From contig WMKJ01000124.1 of assembly GCA_009733715.1 (NCBI GenBank), positions 1-35,426 on the forward strand: a stretch of 35,426 nucleotides of DNA. Reading direction: 5' to 3'. Source of the DNA: Herpomyces periplanetae (Eukaryota > Ascomycota > Laboulbeniomycetes > Herpomycetales > Herpomycetaceae). The notes under the pieces were generated by a model. It searched no databases. It was given only the letters and a program-made list of their open reading frames with translations, and had not been told where the DNA came from. Shown piece after piece: positions 10,688-22,027 of the stretch. A program made the translations under genes and the position numbers. Within the stretch, counting starts at the first letter, position 1; each line of letters starts with the position of its first letter.

Positions 10688-12010
10688 TTAAGGTAGTTTG
10701 GCTAATTGACGTAGTAATTGTTCGGGGATGATTTGGCAGCACGAACGACAAATATTAAAGAGAGATTCAGAGAATTGATTGGTGGAACTTTCAAGTGTAC
10801 TGAAAAATTCGGATTCGTGAACATTGGGCATTAAACATAGAGGACAAGCTAAGCTAGAAAATTGGAAACAAGATGAATTAGATTGGGGGACGGGGATAGG
10901 TGTGGGTGCAGACATACCCTTGGGAATGGGTAAGAGAGTCAATTTTTCCATGGTTCGCACAACGTTTGATATCATAGCGGGGTAATCGGAGTGTAAGGAA
11001 GTAAAAAAGTTGTTGACAAGGCAGTTGACACTTGTAGATTTTCCAGGAGTAGTTAATAGGGTTGTAGTGGAAGGGTTGGGAGAATCACAGTGCAAGGTAA
11101 GGTTTTCTAAGGAGAAATGAGAATTGGATATGATGTGAGTAGCATAATCGAGGAGTTCGGAACGGAGAATATCACGAAAGGGATAGAGTGTGTAAATTCC
11201 AAAGAGAAATTTACTGGTGAGTTTATCTTGGGAATGGGAAGATGGGTGATTGTGGTCGGGAGAAGCTAGTAAAGATGGAATGAAATGGGCTCTTCCTTTG
11301 GTTAATTCAGATAGGGATAATTCAGCTAAACGAGTCATACTGTGACCCCAGAAGACAGAGTGGCAAGATAATTGACGAGCTTTTAACAGTATTAAACGAT
11401 TTTGAAGGTATTCCAGGACATCGGATTGACAAGATTTAGATGGTAAGCATTCGAGGAAATTATTCAACGTAAGAGTATCAAGATTATGATGAGATGAAGG
11501 GGAGAGGATGGATTGATGGGAAGAAGGATTTTGGAGAATTTCACTTAGTACAGATTTCCATTGATGATCGATGGATAGAATGTGAAACTGGTACGGGGAA
11601 GAGGCGTAGTGGGTGTGAAGATCATCAAAGGAGCAGCAAGGAGAGGAATTATAAAATTTAGCGTTGATAGAAGTAAAATCGATATGCAAAACCGTTAATT
11701 TGAAGCTCGTAATACCTCTCATACGGGTGACTTGTCTTTGGTATAGCCAATCTAGCATGTATAAAAGTGTAGTGGAGCTAATACCCAAGGAAATTGGAAG
11801 AAGTAAAAGAGGAGAATGTGAATTAGAGCAAGAGAGAAGGGAATTTTCAGTAGTGGGAGAATAGATACGAAATAAGTCCATACGACGCAAAAGTTTAGAG
11901 TGTAGGTAAGCCTGAAAGCAATTTTGACATAACTTTTCACTTCTAACGTTGAAGAAACCCGGGCAAGATTTACAACGCTTACACAAGGGTGAGCCATCTG
12001 GCGAAGCCAT
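10688..12010 (-). CDS. NCS2: Cytoplasmic tRNA 2-thiolation protein 2 (Ncs2/Ctu2)
   Basis: Single exon of 440 aa, full length for the family. With Ncs6/Ctu1 it forms the cytosolic complex that thiolates wobble U34 of tRNA-Lys, -Glu and -Gln, with Urm1 as sulphur carrier. The N-terminus carries the family CxxC pairs (Cys10-Cys13 and Cys28-Cys31, in CKRC and CQNC) around NVRSEKLCQNC. The middle has the degenerate ATP-pyrophosphatase fold with FWGHSMTRLAELSLSELTKG, which matches the 'MTGDSCTRLA' region of human CTU2, and PFRDILRSELLDYA. A second zinc-binding pair lies at the C-terminus (Cys389-Cys392 and Cys421-Cys424). The start ATG is the first in frame. It diverges from the Ptm1-like gene. I recognise the family by its motifs and order, and am confident of it. 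Confidence 0.9.
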   Translation of the reverse strand: MASPDGSPLCKRCKSCPGFFNVRSEKLCQNCFQAYLHSKLLRRMDLFRIYSPTTENSLLSCSNSHSPLLLLPISLGISSTTLLYMLDWLYQRQVTRMRGITSFKLTVLHIDFTSINAKFYNSSPCCSFDDLHTHYASSPYQFHILSIDHQWKSVLSEILQNPSSHQSILSPSSHHNLDTLTLNNFLECLPSKSCQSDVLEYLQNRLILLKARQLSCHSVFWGHSMTRLAELSLSELTKGRAHFIPSLLASPDHNHPSSHSQDKLTSKFLFGIYTLYPFRDILRSELLDYATHIISNSHFSLENLTLHCDSPNPSTTTLLTTPGKSTSVNCLVNNFFTSLHSDYPAMISNVVRTMEKLTLLPIPKGMSAPTPIPVPQSNSSCFQFSSLACPLCLMPNVHESEFFSTLESSTNQFSESLFNICRSCCQIIPEQLLRQLAKLP

Positions 12011-12111
12011 GGTGAAAAATTTTCCTGCTTATTCGCGCTTCCAAAACAAAAAAAACCCAAAAAATTACCAAAATCCCGCAAAAATCAAATCCAAAAAATC
12101 ACGAAACGCAT

Positions 12112-12119
12112 TCACGTGA
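12112..12119. promoter_or_regulatory. TCACGTGA E-box (Cbf1-type site)
   Basis: A perfect 8-bp palindrome about 100 bp upstream of the Ctu2 ATG. The motif is the known core of Cbf1 and related bHLH factors in ascomycetes; occupancy here is inferred. Confidence 0.5.
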
Positions 12120-12132
12120 CTAGGCAAGCCAG

Positions 12133-12140
12133 TGACGTCA
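12133..12140. promoter_or_regulatory. TGACGTCA, CRE-type bZIP site
   Basis: A perfect 8-bp CRE palindrome, the site of ATF/CREB-type bZIP factors, 13 bp from the CACGTG box in the same promoter. A second copy is at 28971-28978, also close to a CACGTG box. Confidence 0.5.
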
Positions 12141-12755
12141 GAGCCGCAGAATGCAAGACTTGCTCAATAAGGTAGTAGCGAACGAGGGTAGTCAACTGTA
12201 ACATATTTCTCACAAAAACCGTTGGTTGGGCGGGCAACGTCGATGTTATATACCCTAGTGTGGCGTGGACCGGGCGGTGTACTCTGCGCCACTCGGCTTC
12301 AGGGGTGGATCGGGCCGGGTCGGTATTGCGCGTTTCTATTTTGTACGCGTGACGCAAACGTTGCCGACACGCTTCCAGACTGTGTATGCACACGTTCAAC
12401 GTTATTTACGCTTTATGCTTTACACTTTACGTTTTACACACTCCGCTCTCCACTGCCTGCAAACTGCTGTCTACTCTTCGCTTGATGCTCCCCCGGTTTA
12501 CACTCTCCCCTCCTCATTCGGTTTTTCTTACTATCTAACCCCTCGTCAGTGCGTGTGTGCTTGCCCCTGCTTGCCTCCCCCTTCCCTTCATCGTGTACCT
12601 CCCTGGCCTCTTTTCAATTGTACAGCTATCATCAATCTCGTTAGTAAACCCATTGAAAACTGTTATTCCATTTCACTTAAACACCTCGTTAACTTAGCAC
12701 ACCCCTCCTCATTCCCCCAACGACTTCTTACTCACATAGTGCTATCAACTATAGC

Positions 12756-14785
12756 ATGAAGTACAGTTATCTCGCCTTTCTGTATGTCTTCGCTATACTC
12801 TGCTTAACGGCATTTGCCAACGATTTAACTTTGGTATGAAAGTTTCTTGTACATTTTTTTAAATACTCGTTCACAAACACGCCCACCCTCTTTATCCTCT
12901 GCTGCGGCATCCGCACACACGCGCTTACTTGCATGCATGAGAAAAAGGATGAATTCGAGCTATTTTGATCACCATTCATCGCGTTTTCCTTAATACACGC
13001 TCATCCCCGTCCCAAAATCACGCGTATACATACACGCCTAACTTACGCTTTTATTCATCTAGTCTGGCTACGATGCGCAAAGATGCTCGGGCATGTATGA
13101 CCGACAAGCTTGGGGAGGCTCAATTAGCCCTTTTATTTCCGTTGAATTTGAAAATCACAACACATCAGCCGACCCAAATCCCATAGCTAGCCTATTAATC
13201 TTCGAATGGGCCGACAAACGTTTCATCGGAAAACTTCCATCCGACAACGAATTTTCCAAAGTATGTAACCAACTTTTTCCACTCTATGCATTAAGCAATA
13301 TACCCACACTTACACTCACCCATATCGCCTGAGCAGAAAGTCTTCATCTGTAATGCGGCAGCCATTTCTCGCGGATTGTGCGAATCCGCCCACCAGCACG
13401 AATTCATCATCGATGATAATGCCGCTAACAAATCCCACAATTTAATTCTAACCCAGGCGATCCCTTTGAATAGCCCACCACATATCCACTATCCAGTCGA
13501 GAGAACCGGCTACTACTGTGTAGAAACCTCTAGCATGGCAGACTATACGGCAAAAGTCGTCTTCAGAAACTCCTACGGCCTTCTCCCCGGTGCCCAAATC
13601 GCAAAGCTACCATTTTACGGGACATTAACCATCGTGTACATGGTAATATGTGCATTCTGGGGATTCCTTTACTATCAGTACCATCACGACATCTTGCCCG
13701 TCCAAAATTATATCACCGCTACGCTAGTCTTCCTCGTCGTGGAAATGTTCACAACATGGGCTTTTTATGATGTGTCCAATCGCTACGACTCGCCCGCTAT
13801 TTCAAACGTGCTACTCTTTCTAGTGGCCATATTGAACGCCGGTCGAAACTCTTTTTCCTTTTTTTTGCTACTCATCGTATGCATGGGCTATGGAATTGTT
13901 AATCCTTCGCTCGGTCGTACTATGATCATGGTTCGTTGGCTAGCCTGTACCCACTTCATCTTTGGCGTAATCTATTCCGTTACTGCCCTATTAGTTCACC
14001 CCGAAGACGTTGGAATCTTAGTATTGCTGGTTGTTTTACCTCTTTCGGCCACTTTAACCGCTTTTTACATTTGGACGTTAAATTCTTTAACTTCCTCCAT
14101 CAAAGATTTAACCGCTCGAAAGCAATACGTTAAAGCGAACATGTTTCGTAAATTATGGTGGTGTATTATCGCCAGCGTACTAATCATTTTCGGATTCTTC
14201 TTCTTCAATGCCTTTGACTTCGCCGATATTTCCGATGAAGATTTCACTCCAACCCATTGGCAGTCTCGTTGGTTTGTTTTAGACGGCTGGCTTAACCTTG
14301 TCTACCTTGTTGATATTTGCTTTATATCATTTCTTTGGAGACCCACTGCGAATAATCGACGTTTTGCCATGAGCAATGAACTAGCTCAAGATGATGAACA
14401 TGGCTTTGAGATTGCTTCGTTGTGTAGTTCTCTTGATGATGACGATGATCACCATAGCCGCACCCGCCGTGCCAACTCTGAAACTGCTTCCGCTTCAAAT
14501 CTATCCGCCGGTCCACCGTCCAATGCTAATCTTGCAACGTCGACTTCCGCTACTACAAAGTTCACCGACGAACCGACCGTTAAGTTAAAATCTGTTTCTT
14601 CCTCTCCAACAAAACGACATCGTTATGCCGCCACATCATCCACAGCCGACGATGCCGGCTCCACATCCCCTGTGGAAAATAATACGGAAGACGAAGAAAC
14701 TTTGTTCGTGGTCGGTGATGGGGAGGTCAAAACTTCATCGTCATCATCATCTTCATCAATTGTAAACTTTTCATCCGAAAAATAA
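12756..14785 (+). CDS. Ptm1/GPR107/TMEM87-type seven-span (GOST) membrane protein, 3 exons
   Basis: Join(12756..12833, 13063..13260, 13337..14785), 574 aa. Exon 1 codes a signal peptide (hydrophobic residues 3-20, cleavage likely near AFA-ND). Exon 2 opens with the family's CSGMYDRQAWGGSI box; exon 3 continues the lumenal domain (FICNAAAISRGLC) with paired cysteines. From about residue 186 (LPFYGTLTIVYMVICAFWGF) seven hydrophobic spans follow to about 430, then a cytosolic Ser/Asp-rich tail. GOST proteins sit in Golgi, endosome or vacuole membranes and act in secretory traffic; yeast Ptm1 is the closest namesake. Introns are 229 and 76 nt, with a GCCTAAC branch in the first; both keep phase 0. 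The long first intron could hide a very small extra exon. The family is certain and the precise paralogue is not. Confidence 0.87.
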
Positions 14786-14987
14786 TCCCTTCCATCCCCT
14801 CCCCAATAACGTGAATCTTGTAATTCCAATCAATTACTCACATTCAACACTATATTTAACTATTTACCTACTAATCCACCCACAATTATCTTTCATACTT
14901 CACAGGCTTAAAAGGCTCTCACGCAGTCGTAATCATCTCAGGCAAGCAATATCGGTCGTTGTTAACCAAATGACAACAACAAATCGA

Positions 14988-17110
14988 TTAACTTTGCCCG
15001 CGACCTCGACTTCCAGCTCCATTGCCACGACTACGTCCGTTATAGCCACTACCACCACCGCCACGAGAGTCCTTGTAACCTCCACGCATTGGCCCCGACC
15101 GATTATCAGAGCCACCACGCCCTCCTCTGATTCCAACTACTCCACGATAACCGTACCCTGGGGACCGGAAACGACGCTCTTCAACATAAATTTGATCATT
15201 ACCAATTTTATGAGGATTAGCTTTAACCGCTGCGAAAAATCCGTTTGCCGTAGCAAAATCTACAAATGCGCAGTTCTATCAAAAGGGTTGATAGTTAGTA
15301 AATAGCTTATATATAATACCATTTCCTTACTGCCAAAAGTATACTATTCTATTACCTTTTGCCGACTGATATCACAGTATACCACTTCCCCAAATTTGGC
15401 CAATGTAGTTCTCAATACTTCATTTGGAATACTTTCGTAAACATTTTTAATGTATGCTCGGAATACAGCTGATTCACTATGCTGAATTCTAGACCTGCGA
15501 GAGTGATCCTGATTGCTGCAAATTACAGTTTGCCAACCCGACTCCGATGAATCCGTATTCTCATTAGCCGAACATGAACTGACAATAGTTGGAGCTGACT
15601 GAGGAAGGGAAGTTTGGTTAGCAACAGATGATGTCGCAGACGTTCCGGAAGCGTTTGCCCGAGATTGTGCATGGGCTAGAGGTTGTGGTTGGGTTTGACC
15701 CGGTGATTGGGTTGGAGCATGAGCCTGTACTGAACTTGTAGCTGCAGCCGGACACGACATAGAAGCTTGCGAGGTTATCTGGATTTGTGCCTGGATCTGC
15801 GTTTGATTCTGAGATTGACCTTGAGCGGCGGATATTTGAGGCACCAAAATGTTGGAGCTAGCCGCACTTGCTGCCTGGGAGACGGAGGCAGGTGATTGAT
15901 GTAAAGATACGGGCCGTAAGGGACGTACACTATGAGTATTGGGAATGGCAGCGGGTGTGACAGGAGCTGTAGCTCGATTGGCAGAAGCAGCCATTGAAGC
16001 CCACGTTTTTGGTTTAGCAGGTGGAGGAGGTGCAGGAGGTTGCTCCGCAATAGGTGCAGGCTGTTGAGACGTAGCCTGGTGAGGTATTCTTGAGTAATTA
16101 TTAGAGTCTAATTTTGTGAATTGAGACGATGAAGGAGCAGCGGGGACAGCAGGCTTAACAGCAGTGGAAGATCTAGCAGCGGCAGCAAAATCCGATATGG
16201 GAGCAGACGGTGCTGTTGTTGCAGCGGTGTGAGAAGAATATGATATTGACGCCGAAGTTGATGAATTACTGGTAGGAACATTTAAATTAGATGCAGGAGT
16301 GGAAGCAGTGGTAGTCGTTATGGAGGATGTGGGAAGCCTAGCCTGGTGAGGAGCTTGCGATGCTGATTTGGAGGGAGAATGATGAGGCTGAGAGTATGAG
16401 GTAGAATCGGAACGAACATGTGTATGAGACGAGTCCGGTTGTGCGGTAGGCTTAGCGAAATTTGCAGTAGTAGTGGCAGTGGAAGAGTGAACTGATGATG
16501 GGGGAGGTGCAGGCTCTGACTCGGGTTCAAGAGCGAAAGGGTTATCAGATTCAAGCTCATCATCATCTTTAAGGGAACGAAAAACATCATTTAGGACGAA
16601 ATAGCCGTTAACCTGAGAGGCAAGGACAAAAGTTTGCACAAAACGCCTATGGGGAGCAGATTTATTGGATATCTCTCCGACGACTTGAATGACAATATTA
16701 TTGTCAGAGTTTTGGGAATCGACGTTTCGAACGCGAACTTTGGCATCTTGAAAGTCAAGTTCCTTGATACGATTGGCAATTTGTTGACGTCCAGAAAAGA
16801 TTTGGGACTTTTCTTCTTCAATACCGTAAAGGAAGCTAGACCTATCGGTGTAGAGAAGATGAAGGCGATCGGGTTGATGACTTAGAGTGGTATAGTACTT
16901 TTGAACGAAAAACCAAGCAACCTCCTCTTGAGAAACGGTGTGATTCACGGGGTCAGGAAGATTATGGGTAGCAGGATGTTGCGGGATATGATGAGGCGCT
17001 GACGTTGACGCGGTCGATTGGACGTAAGAAGAATTTGGCGGATTCAAATGATGACCGGGAGCCGAGGCGGAGCCAGTAGTAACTGGTGTTGGTGCAGCGA
17101 TGGAAGCCAT
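14988..17110 (-). CDS. G3BP-type protein with NTF2-like domain and RRM (Nxt3/Bre5 family), 2 exons
   Basis: Complement(join(14988..15275, 15356..17110)), 680 aa. An NTF2-like domain spans about residues 57-185 (EVAWFFVQKYYTTL; FSGRQQIANRIKELDF; VNGYFVLNDVFR), and a long Ser/Thr/Pro/Gln/Ala-rich linker runs to about 545. The RRM is split by an 80-nt intron between YCDISRQK and NCAFVDFA (RNP1), in frame, and an Arg/Gly-rich tail ends the protein. This is the standard layout of G3BP, S. pombe Nxt3 and yeast Bre5. These proteins bind RNA, assemble stress granules and act as cofactor of the Ubp3/USP10 deubiquitinase in ribophagy and COPII traffic. Exon 2 reads as a long plus-strand frame too, but that is its shadow. 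The 5' flank is the unusual purine-rich block to 19.7 kb. Confidence 0.9.
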
Positions 17111-19726
17111 TTTCTCGGATTAATGTAAATTGCTGTGGTAGGTAATTTAGTGAAAATATTGAAAAAGCGGATAAAGGAGATAGAGGAAGGAACATGAGAG
17201 GAGGAGGGGAGGGTTTGGTGAGACTTACAATTGAAGAGTAGATATTGTCAGATGTTAACGGTTATGAAAGAAAAAAAGCATGAAGTCGGAAAAAAATGGG
17301 AGATAACGACGTGTGGAGGAAGTGGAATTAAGTTGAAGAGACGAAAGGGAAAAAACCAGAGTGGAAGTGTATGGGAAAAAGGAGGTGGAAAACGAGGTGA
17401 GTGGCAGAAAAGTGGGATAGGGTGGGAGAGAGGGAGGAGAGTCCAAGCCAAACAATAGGGAAGGATAAGAAGGAGAGTTAATGGGTGATAAATATGATAA
17501 AAGAGGGAAAAGGAATTATTGAGGGCAACAAAAGGTTATGTGAAATAAGACAGGAAGCAGAGACAGTAAGCAAGCACAAGATGTGAAGTAAAGAAGGGAT
17601 GTGATAAAGAGTGGATGAGTGAAATGAGGGGCGATTGAGAGGGAGAAAACCGGGGTATTAAAGAGAGTTTGGGGGTGGTATTGAGAAGAGGGATATAAGG
17701 AAGGGGAGAAGTGGGAATCAAAAGCGAAAGATTGGGTAGGGACGGGGAAATAATTGAAGTAAACAACAATAGAGGTTTTAAGAGTTAGGGACTAAATGAG
17801 ATGAAATTGAAAAAGGTTTTGGTAGGAAGGTAAGATGGAGACGAAAGAGGTGCGGGGAGGGAGAATGGAAGCCGAGAAGAATGGAATGGAGGATAAAGAG
17901 GGTTAGGAGATGGGAAAGAAGAAAAAGGTAGGCAAAAAGGCAGTGGGAAAAATTGTACAAGGAAGAAGATAGCGAAAGAGGGAGAGGGGGGGAAGAGAGG
18001 ACAGTTTTGGCAAAATTAAGCAGAAGTGTAGAAAACAAAAGAAGAACTGATGGTTGTAATGGTGGGGGGATTAACGCTAAAGTATTACACGGAAAATAGT
18101 GAGTAGAATGAGAGAAACAAACGCGGATAAGAGAGATGAGAGTAACGAAGAGCAAGGAAAAGGGCGCCAATAGAGGGAGAGAGGTGAAGGGGTGGGATGG
18201 ATGGACCTATATATAAAAGGAGATTTGGAGGGAAAATGGGATAAGCGGAAATGGGTGTGAATAAGGGAGAAAAGTTGAGGAAGTAGGAGAGAAATAAAGG
18301 ATTGGAGGAGATAGAAGTAGGAGCAAGTAAGATGTTGAGAGAGAGGACAAATGAAAAGAAAATTTGTTGAGAACTGGAAAGAGAAAGAGGTAGACGATGG
18401 AAGGGGAAGTTGGTGAAGGGGTGGGGAAGAGAGACGAAAGAGGGATTGGTTGGGGGTTAAGGTGCAGAGTAAAGATAAATAAAAGTTTGGAAGAGATAAA
18501 TTGGTAGAAAGATGAAAATTTTTGACACGGAGACGATTTAATGGATAAGTCAAAGAGAGGAACGAGGAATGGTGATGTAAGAAATGGAAGAAATTTTTCA
18601 ATTTGGACGATGTCGTGGTGGGAGAAAAATTGCCAAGACTTAGGGCAGGGTCGGTAAGTGTTGGGTGAGGAAGAACATTGACAGGACAGGAATTTTGGGA
18701 AAGAGCAGGTGTGAGAATTGACAAATTTAGAAGGTCGATATGCTAGGACTAATGGAAAAATTGGGGTGAATGTAATGGTGAAGGGAAAATTTCCTAGTAA
18801 AGAACGATAAGATTGAATGTGTGAATGAGAGATTAAGTGTATGGTGAAAAAATTAGCGAATGAATAATGATGACTAACGTACTAACGAGGGAGGGAAATT
18901 GGGAAGGCTTATCGAGAAAGTTCGAAATATTTAGATTATGTAAGATATGATTACGAGGAGTTAAACTCAACGGGGAAAAGTATTGCCGGGGTAGGAAGGG
19001 CGAGGTAGAGAGATTGTAACAAGGCAAGGAGGCTAGGGAGGGAGGAAGGAATTTAGGCAGGGAGGTGAGAAGAGGTGGAGCTTAACAGGGGAGAAGAAAT
19101 GGTGAGGGATTGGAATAGGGAGGATTGATGAACTGGTAGATTAGGAGGGGAAAGATTGGGAGTTGATGATATGAGACGGCGTGAAGATTAACTTGGAGAG
19201 ACAGGAGGAAAGAAAGAGTTGAAAGAGCGTCTAACGGACATTAAGACAAGGTTTAGGCCATAGAGGACATGAAGAAGGCAGATACTGTAAGAGGGTAAAG
19301 TGAGGCGGACAATAATGGGTGGGGATAATTGAATATGGTAAGAAGTGTATTGGGGTTAGTTGATTACCAAGTGGGATTATATTTACAGGATAGGTGTGAG
19401 TAGAAGAGAATGTGAAGGTATTGAAAGATGTATGGGGGGATGAGGTCAAGGGATAAAAAGCGTTGTTATGGGAGGTATAAAAGTAGTAGTACGTACATAG
19501 GTATGGTAGAAATGTGGAGAGGGAGGGTTAAGGAGAAGGGGATAGGGAGATGATGGAAGAGAAAAGATAAATATATGGATGTATGATGGAAAAGAAGGCA
19601 TGGAAAAGGAATGGGATGAGAGAAAAGAATTGAGATGAGGAGATGTTTGGTATGTAATGTAAGGTAGGATAAAGATGGGAAGTAATAAGGTAAAGTGGAA
19701 GTGAAGCATTTACGGATAAAGTAGGA
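17111..19726. other. 2.6-kb polypurine/polypyrimidine block upstream of the G3BP gene
   Basis: The plus strand is made largely of A and G; in a sample line (17701-17760) I count 48 purines of 60. The bias holds with few breaks from about 17160 to 19720. On the minus strand, the sense strand of the G3BP gene, this is a T/C tract. It produces many apparent minus-strand frames (up to 215 codons at 18077-18724) rich in Ser, Leu, Pro and Phe, which I read as composition artefacts. I see no RNA gene, direct repeat array or conserved motif. It may hold the G3BP promoter and a long leader. Confidence 0.6.
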
Positions 19727-20248
19727 TTACGGTTCAAAGGAGTTTGGGTGGGACAAAGAGGGTGATTTTTTGGTAAAACTAGCATCTTGACTTCTTAAAC
19801 GACGGTTCAAGGCACGATCGAGTTTAGCACCCAGGGCTAATTTTCCAAACTCATCGCGTTTATTTTCGCTAACTAAATAGCGTTGACGTTGAAGTCTAAC
19901 ATCCTCGAGACGAGCGAGAGAGGCATGCATAGAATTAATATCAGTGATCAAGGGGGACAATTTTTCCAGGTGGGTGAAAGAATCGGCAGATAGATGAGTT
20001 GGGGCTAAAGAGGGAGCGAGAGTCGGGGCATTTGAGTAGGTCGATAAACGACAATAATTCTGGAAAGGATAGACGGATGGAATTAGTATGAAAGGAATGA
20101 TGAGAAAGGGAGTAAGTAAAATGGATTAGAAGGGGGAGAAGGGAAGTAGTATAGGGTGGGTGTATAGGCGAGGAAAGATGAAAAGAGTAATAAAAGGATA
20201 GCTTACCGAAACATCGAAAGAGCAAGGAAGATTCACGGCAGTAGACAT
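19727..20248 (-). CDS. Conserved-looking 124-aa protein, 2 exons, function unknown
   Basis: Complement(join(19727..20059, 20207..20248)). Exon 1 gives 14 residues (MSTAVNLPCSFDVS) and ends at a GTAAGC donor. A 147-nt intron with a TTCCAG acceptor leads to exon 2 in phase 0. The N-terminal half is Ser/Pro/Leu-rich. The C-terminal half is a dense charged helix: MHASLARLEDVRLQRQRYLV, then ENKRDEFGKLALGAKLDRAL, then NRRLRSQDASF, predicted coiled coil. The charged helix has the look of a conserved motif from a small subunit of a larger complex. I do not recognise the family. It has no membrane span and no signal peptide. The splice signals, frame and composition differ clearly from the surrounding polypurine DNA, so I think it is a real gene. 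Confidence 0.65.
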
Positions 20249-20554
20249 GACTAGCGTTTATAATTGGGGAGAAAAAATGTAAAGAGATAAAGTATTGATG
20301 AAAAATGGTAAAGTATAGAGCGGTGTGATGCGGCGCGACACGGTGCAGTACAGTGCGGCGGGGGAGGGGTGTGAGAATGGGGAGGAAGGGGGAGAGTGGA
20401 GGAGAATAAAATAGGTGAGGGAATTAATTGGAAGAAACCAAATTTTTAAAATCCGAAAAGTGAAAAATGAAGAGTAATTTAAGGAAGGGGAATAAGAGTG
20501 GGTGTGGAATCGTGTATTTAACGAGATAAAGGGAAATATGATGTACAAGGTGAG
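20249..20554. other. Intergenic, no gene seen
   Basis: Upstream flank of the 124-aa gene. The plus strand remains purine-rich with a G-rich patch at 20340-20400. No RNA gene or clear regulatory palindrome is visible. Confidence 0.5.
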
Positions 20555-20758
20555 TTAAATGTGACCATTAAGCAGATAAGTAGACAAGAATTTACGCGCT
20601 TCAACTTTAACAGAAATAATTAGCCGAAAATTTACCCGTTGCAGCAGTCGGGTAATGAGATGTCCTAGACACTGAATGTTCACATGCGAATCAAAGTGAA
20701 ATCTCCCGACACGATTTCTCCCCGTTTCACTTTCCCGCACCACCCAAAGTTTCCTCAT
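20555..20758 (-). CDS. Doubtful small ORF or first exon (67 codons)
   Basis: An ATG at 20758 opens MRKLWVVRESETGRNRVG, GRFHFDSHVNIQCLGHLI and on to a TAA at 20555. The residue mix is balanced and unlike the composition artefacts around it. A GTAAAT that could be a donor occurs after residue 41 (LLQR), so this may be the first exon of a spliced gene, or a small single-exon protein. I find no family resemblance and no clear second exon. Confidence 0.25.
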   Translation of the reverse strand: MRKLWVVRESETGRNRVGRFHFDSHVNIQCLGHLITRLLQRVNFRLIISVKVEARKFLSTYLLNGHI

Positions 20759-21481
20759 TTTGCCTCAGCACAAAACCTCCCGCCAAACCATGGACTATTA
20801 CTAATCCCCCTTTTTAGTTTGCTGGATCGTTGTGCCGGGATGGCGTAGAGGGGGGGGGGAATAGAGTAGTAGCTGAACTGCGCTAGCAATAAAAGCACGG
20901 TCAGCGGTTGGGTGAGGGGGCAGTGTTCATGGACTGGATGTTTTGGGAAATTTGTACTGAACTGATAGTTATCTTGCATTAACCGTTTCTTCTACCCTTT
21001 CAAATTTTCACCTTCAACACTCCAACTTCCGTCTCGCTAATTCCGGTCGCTTAAACTGGCATATACATTGTGATTAGTCACTGTGTAAGAAGTAAAGTTC
21101 TTGGCGAGAATGAGTGCATGCGTATGCATGTGCGCAGACACGCGTTGGTGTATGAGAACGATTATGAAAGCTTAAACGCATTAATGCCACTGCCACCGCA
21201 TCCAACCATTCTGCACCGCCACATTCAATCCATGTTATTCCCTCGGGTAACACGGCGCGCTAAGTGTTGAAGCAAAAGTTCTGCTCCAAAGCGTGTGCGT
21301 GTGCGTGCGCGTGCGCGTGCGCGTGTGCGTGTTCGTGTGTGTGGGGGGCCGTGTTTCATCTTGTCTCGCTTCCCTTTCCAATCTATCGCCCGAAATACGT
21401 ATACGTTTATTGGGAATTCACTACTCTCGTTTATTTTCTCTTTACCATACCACGCTAATACTCAATTTGACGCATGTACAC

Positions 21482-21507
21482 GTGTGTGTGTGTGTGTGTG
21501 TGTGTGT
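21482..21507. repeat. (GT)n microsatellite
   Basis: Uninterrupted GT dinucleotides, about 13 copies. A related, imperfect GTGTGC/GTGCGC tract lies 150 bp to the left. Similar GT-rich runs occur inside introns of this window, for example at the donor of Irc6 intron 2 (29920-29932). Confidence 0.8.
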
Positions 21508-22017
21508 ATCTACATACTTCCATAATGAACCGTTTTATAACATCCTTCGATCCCTCTCCTTACATCTACACCCCTACTCACCCAAACCGTTCAATAGTAA
21601 ATTAACACATTGTCCCTGGTGTACATCAATCCCATTTCTGAACCTAATATCACTTTCTCATCTATCCTTAGCCCTACCAAACACCAACATTTTTCTCTGG
21701 CCAAATTATAAGTGAGTCAACATCCGTTCCAACTCAACCCTCCATCCTTCGTACACATTTATCATTCAATTTCATTATTAATACGAATACCTAACCCATA
21801 AATCAAAAACAAGGCGTATACACACACCTAATCTACACACCATTACCCCTCGTCATTTAATGTTAACCATTTCCCCCCTCCAATTAAAAAAATACGCCGA
21901 AAATTTTCTACTAATCTGACCATTTCTCTCTCTCCAAACTCTCATCATCATCATCGCTATTACCTTCAAATTCCTCTCCTTGGTCAAACGTCTCGCTGCG
22001 CCGCCCTTCCCAATACC

Positions 22018-22027
22018 GTCACGTGAC
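22018..22027. promoter_or_regulatory. GTCACGTGAC palindromic E-box
   Basis: A perfect 10-bp palindrome around CACGTG, the optimal site class for Cbf1-type bHLH factors. It is 527 bp upstream of Pus4; it would be intronic if the doubtful upstream gene is real. Confidence 0.5.

Larger units (their letters stand above)
12011..12755. promoter_or_regulatory. Divergent promoter of Ctu2 and the Ptm1-like gene
   Basis: 745 bp between two divergent start codons. Near the Ctu2 side, TCACGTGA lies at 12112-12119 and TGACGTCA at 12133-12140, 13 bp apart. The Ptm1-like side turns into a T/C-rich leader from about 12400, with several degenerate TTTACAC units at 12405-12440. Overlapping plus-strand frames at 12222-12759 run through this leader and have no coding character. 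Confidence 0.6.

Noticed and set aside
12222-12759. Overlapping plus frames of 87 and 164 codons upstream of the Ptm1-like gene.
   Set aside because: They lie in a T/C-rich leader in two frames at once, with no domain; the signal peptide exon at 12756 explains the real start.
14811-15305. 164-codon plus-strand frame.
   Set aside because: Shadow of exon 2 of the G3BP gene: the minus strand there codes the RRM RNP1 motif and the Arg/Gly tail.
17248-19785. Numerous minus-strand frames of 65-215 codons (for example 18077-18724).
   Set aside because: All are Ser/Leu/Pro/Phe-rich and overlap one another in several frames, as expected when a strand is nearly all T and C. There are no domains or splice signals.
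21292-21507. GT-rich arrays considered as a CRISPR-like or telomeric repeat.
   Set aside because: Plain dinucleotide microsatellites with no spacers; the unit is not telomeric.
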